From Bulleidia sp. (lineage in GTDB: Bacteria; Bacillota_I; Bacilli_A; Erysipelotrichales; Erysipelotrichaceae), in NCBI GenBank assembly GCA_016293365.1, contig JAEDEK010000043.1, positions 1 through 14,298 on the forward strand: a DNA stretch of 14,298 nucleotides, in the 5' to 3' direction. Shown here one piece after another: positions 13,803 to 14,298 of this stretch (position 1 is the stretch's first letter; each line of letters starts with the position of its first letter). The translations under genes were made by a program, and so were the position numbers. The notes under the pieces were generated by a model. The model saw only the letters and a program-made list of their open reading frames with translations, ran no database searches and was not told the origin of the DNA.

Positions 13803-14291
13803 ATGAAAACGCCGGAATATTTTATGAAAGAAGCCTTGAAGGAAGCATACAAGGCACAGAAAAAAGATGAAGTTCCGATTGGAGCGGTAATTGTTAAAGA
13901 TGATGTGATCATCGCAAGAGCACACAATCTGAAAGAACAGAAACAGAAGGCTACAGCCCATGCGGAAGTTCTTGTGATAGAAAAAGCAGAAAAGAAACTG
14001 GGTACATGGTGTCTAAAGGACTGTGATCTGTATGTTACGCTGGAACCTTGTATGATGTGTACAGGTGTGATTGAACTTTCCAGAATCAGAAGACTTTATT
14101 ATGGTACTTCCGATCCAAAAGGAGGAGCTGTTAAAACACTTGTGGATATCAAATCCATTCCTCATTTGAATACATATCCAAAAGAGATTATTCCGGACAT
14201 TCTGCATGATGAATGTGCAGAAATACTGACTTCTTTTTTTAAAGAAAAAAGAAGAATCAGGAAACTGTTGAAGAAAGAACAGAAGCACTGA
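13803..14291 (+). CDS. tadA: tRNA-specific adenosine deaminase TadA
   Basis: A 162-residue zinc deaminase that converts A34 to inosine in the wobble position of tRNA-Arg(ACG). The active site is complete: HAE at 53-55 (zinc ligand His53, proton-shuttle Glu55) and PCMMC with zinc ligands Cys83 and Cys86. The TLEPC, LSRI and SDPKGGAV blocks are also present, and the C-terminus is basic. The ATG at 13803 matches the usual family N-terminus; a GTG at 13788 in the same frame lies inside the SRP RNA, and an ATG at 13824 would remove part of the first helix. No Shine-Dalgarno is visible before 13803 or 13824. The start is 3 nt beyond the SRP RNA U-tract, so expression depends on read-through, a leaderless start, or an unseen promoter. 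Confidence 0.94.
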   Translation: MKTPEYFMKEALKEAYKAQKKDEVPIGAVIVKDDVIIARAHNLKEQKQKATAHAEVLVIEKAEKKLGTWCLKDCDLYVTLEPCMMCTGVIELSRIRRLYYGTSDPKGGAVKTLVDIKSIPHLNTYPKEIIPDILHDECAEILTSFFKEKRRIRKLLKKEQKH

Positions 14292-14298
14292 AAACCCT

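Overview
The window is the chromosomal replication-origin neighbourhood of a low- to moderate-GC Firmicute. The core is rpmH-rnpA-yidC-jag, then oriC and dnaA-dnaN, then yaaA-recF-gyrB-gyrA, followed by a T-box-controlled serS, the small SRP RNA and tadA. A Firmicute is indicated by strong Shine-Dalgarno sites, the short 4.5S-type SRP RNA, a seryl T-box leader, a GyrA with a GyrA box, a lipoprotein YidC followed by Jag, and ParB-type parS sites. A gut Erysipelotrichia-like lineage is my best guess, but that is inferred from general character and was not tested by a search.

Layout. 1-86 (minus strand) is the N-terminus of an unrecognised membrane protein that diverges from rpmH. 191-2373 holds rpmH, an intercistronic terminator or attenuator, rnpA, yidC and jag, all on the plus strand and closed by a terminator. 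2374-2830 has no intact gene: it contains a short gene remnant on the minus strand and an orphan terminator-like hairpin. 2832-3173 is the upstream DnaA-box cluster. dnaA and dnaN follow, with a second DnaA-box cluster and an AT-rich stretch between them, so the origin looks bipartite. 5938-11819 is one transcription unit, yaaA-recF-gyrB-gyrA, with overlapping or nearly touching genes. 11810-12004 (minus) is a small ribbon-helix-helix-like protein. Its promoter shares its -35 region with the opposing promoter of the serS T-box leader. serS, a perfect parS, the SRP RNA and tadA complete the window.

The genes cover initiation (DnaA and its boxes), the sliding clamp (DnaN), repair of stalled forks (RecF), supercoiling (GyrA/GyrB), origin segregation (parS), and basic RNA, translation and membrane-insertion functions (RpmH, RnpA, YidC, Jag, SerRS, SRP RNA, TadA).

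No wholly new system is evident; this is mainly a housekeeping locus. The points most worth a second look are: a near-perfect parS that also forms the apex of a hairpin in the serS T-box leader; the rpmH-jag block running co-directionally with dnaA instead of diverging from it, with gene debris at the presumed junction; an Asn in place of the conserved groove Arg of YidC; a Gly at the GyrA quinolone-determining acidic position; and tadA starting almost on top of the SRP RNA terminator without a Shine-Dalgarno site.
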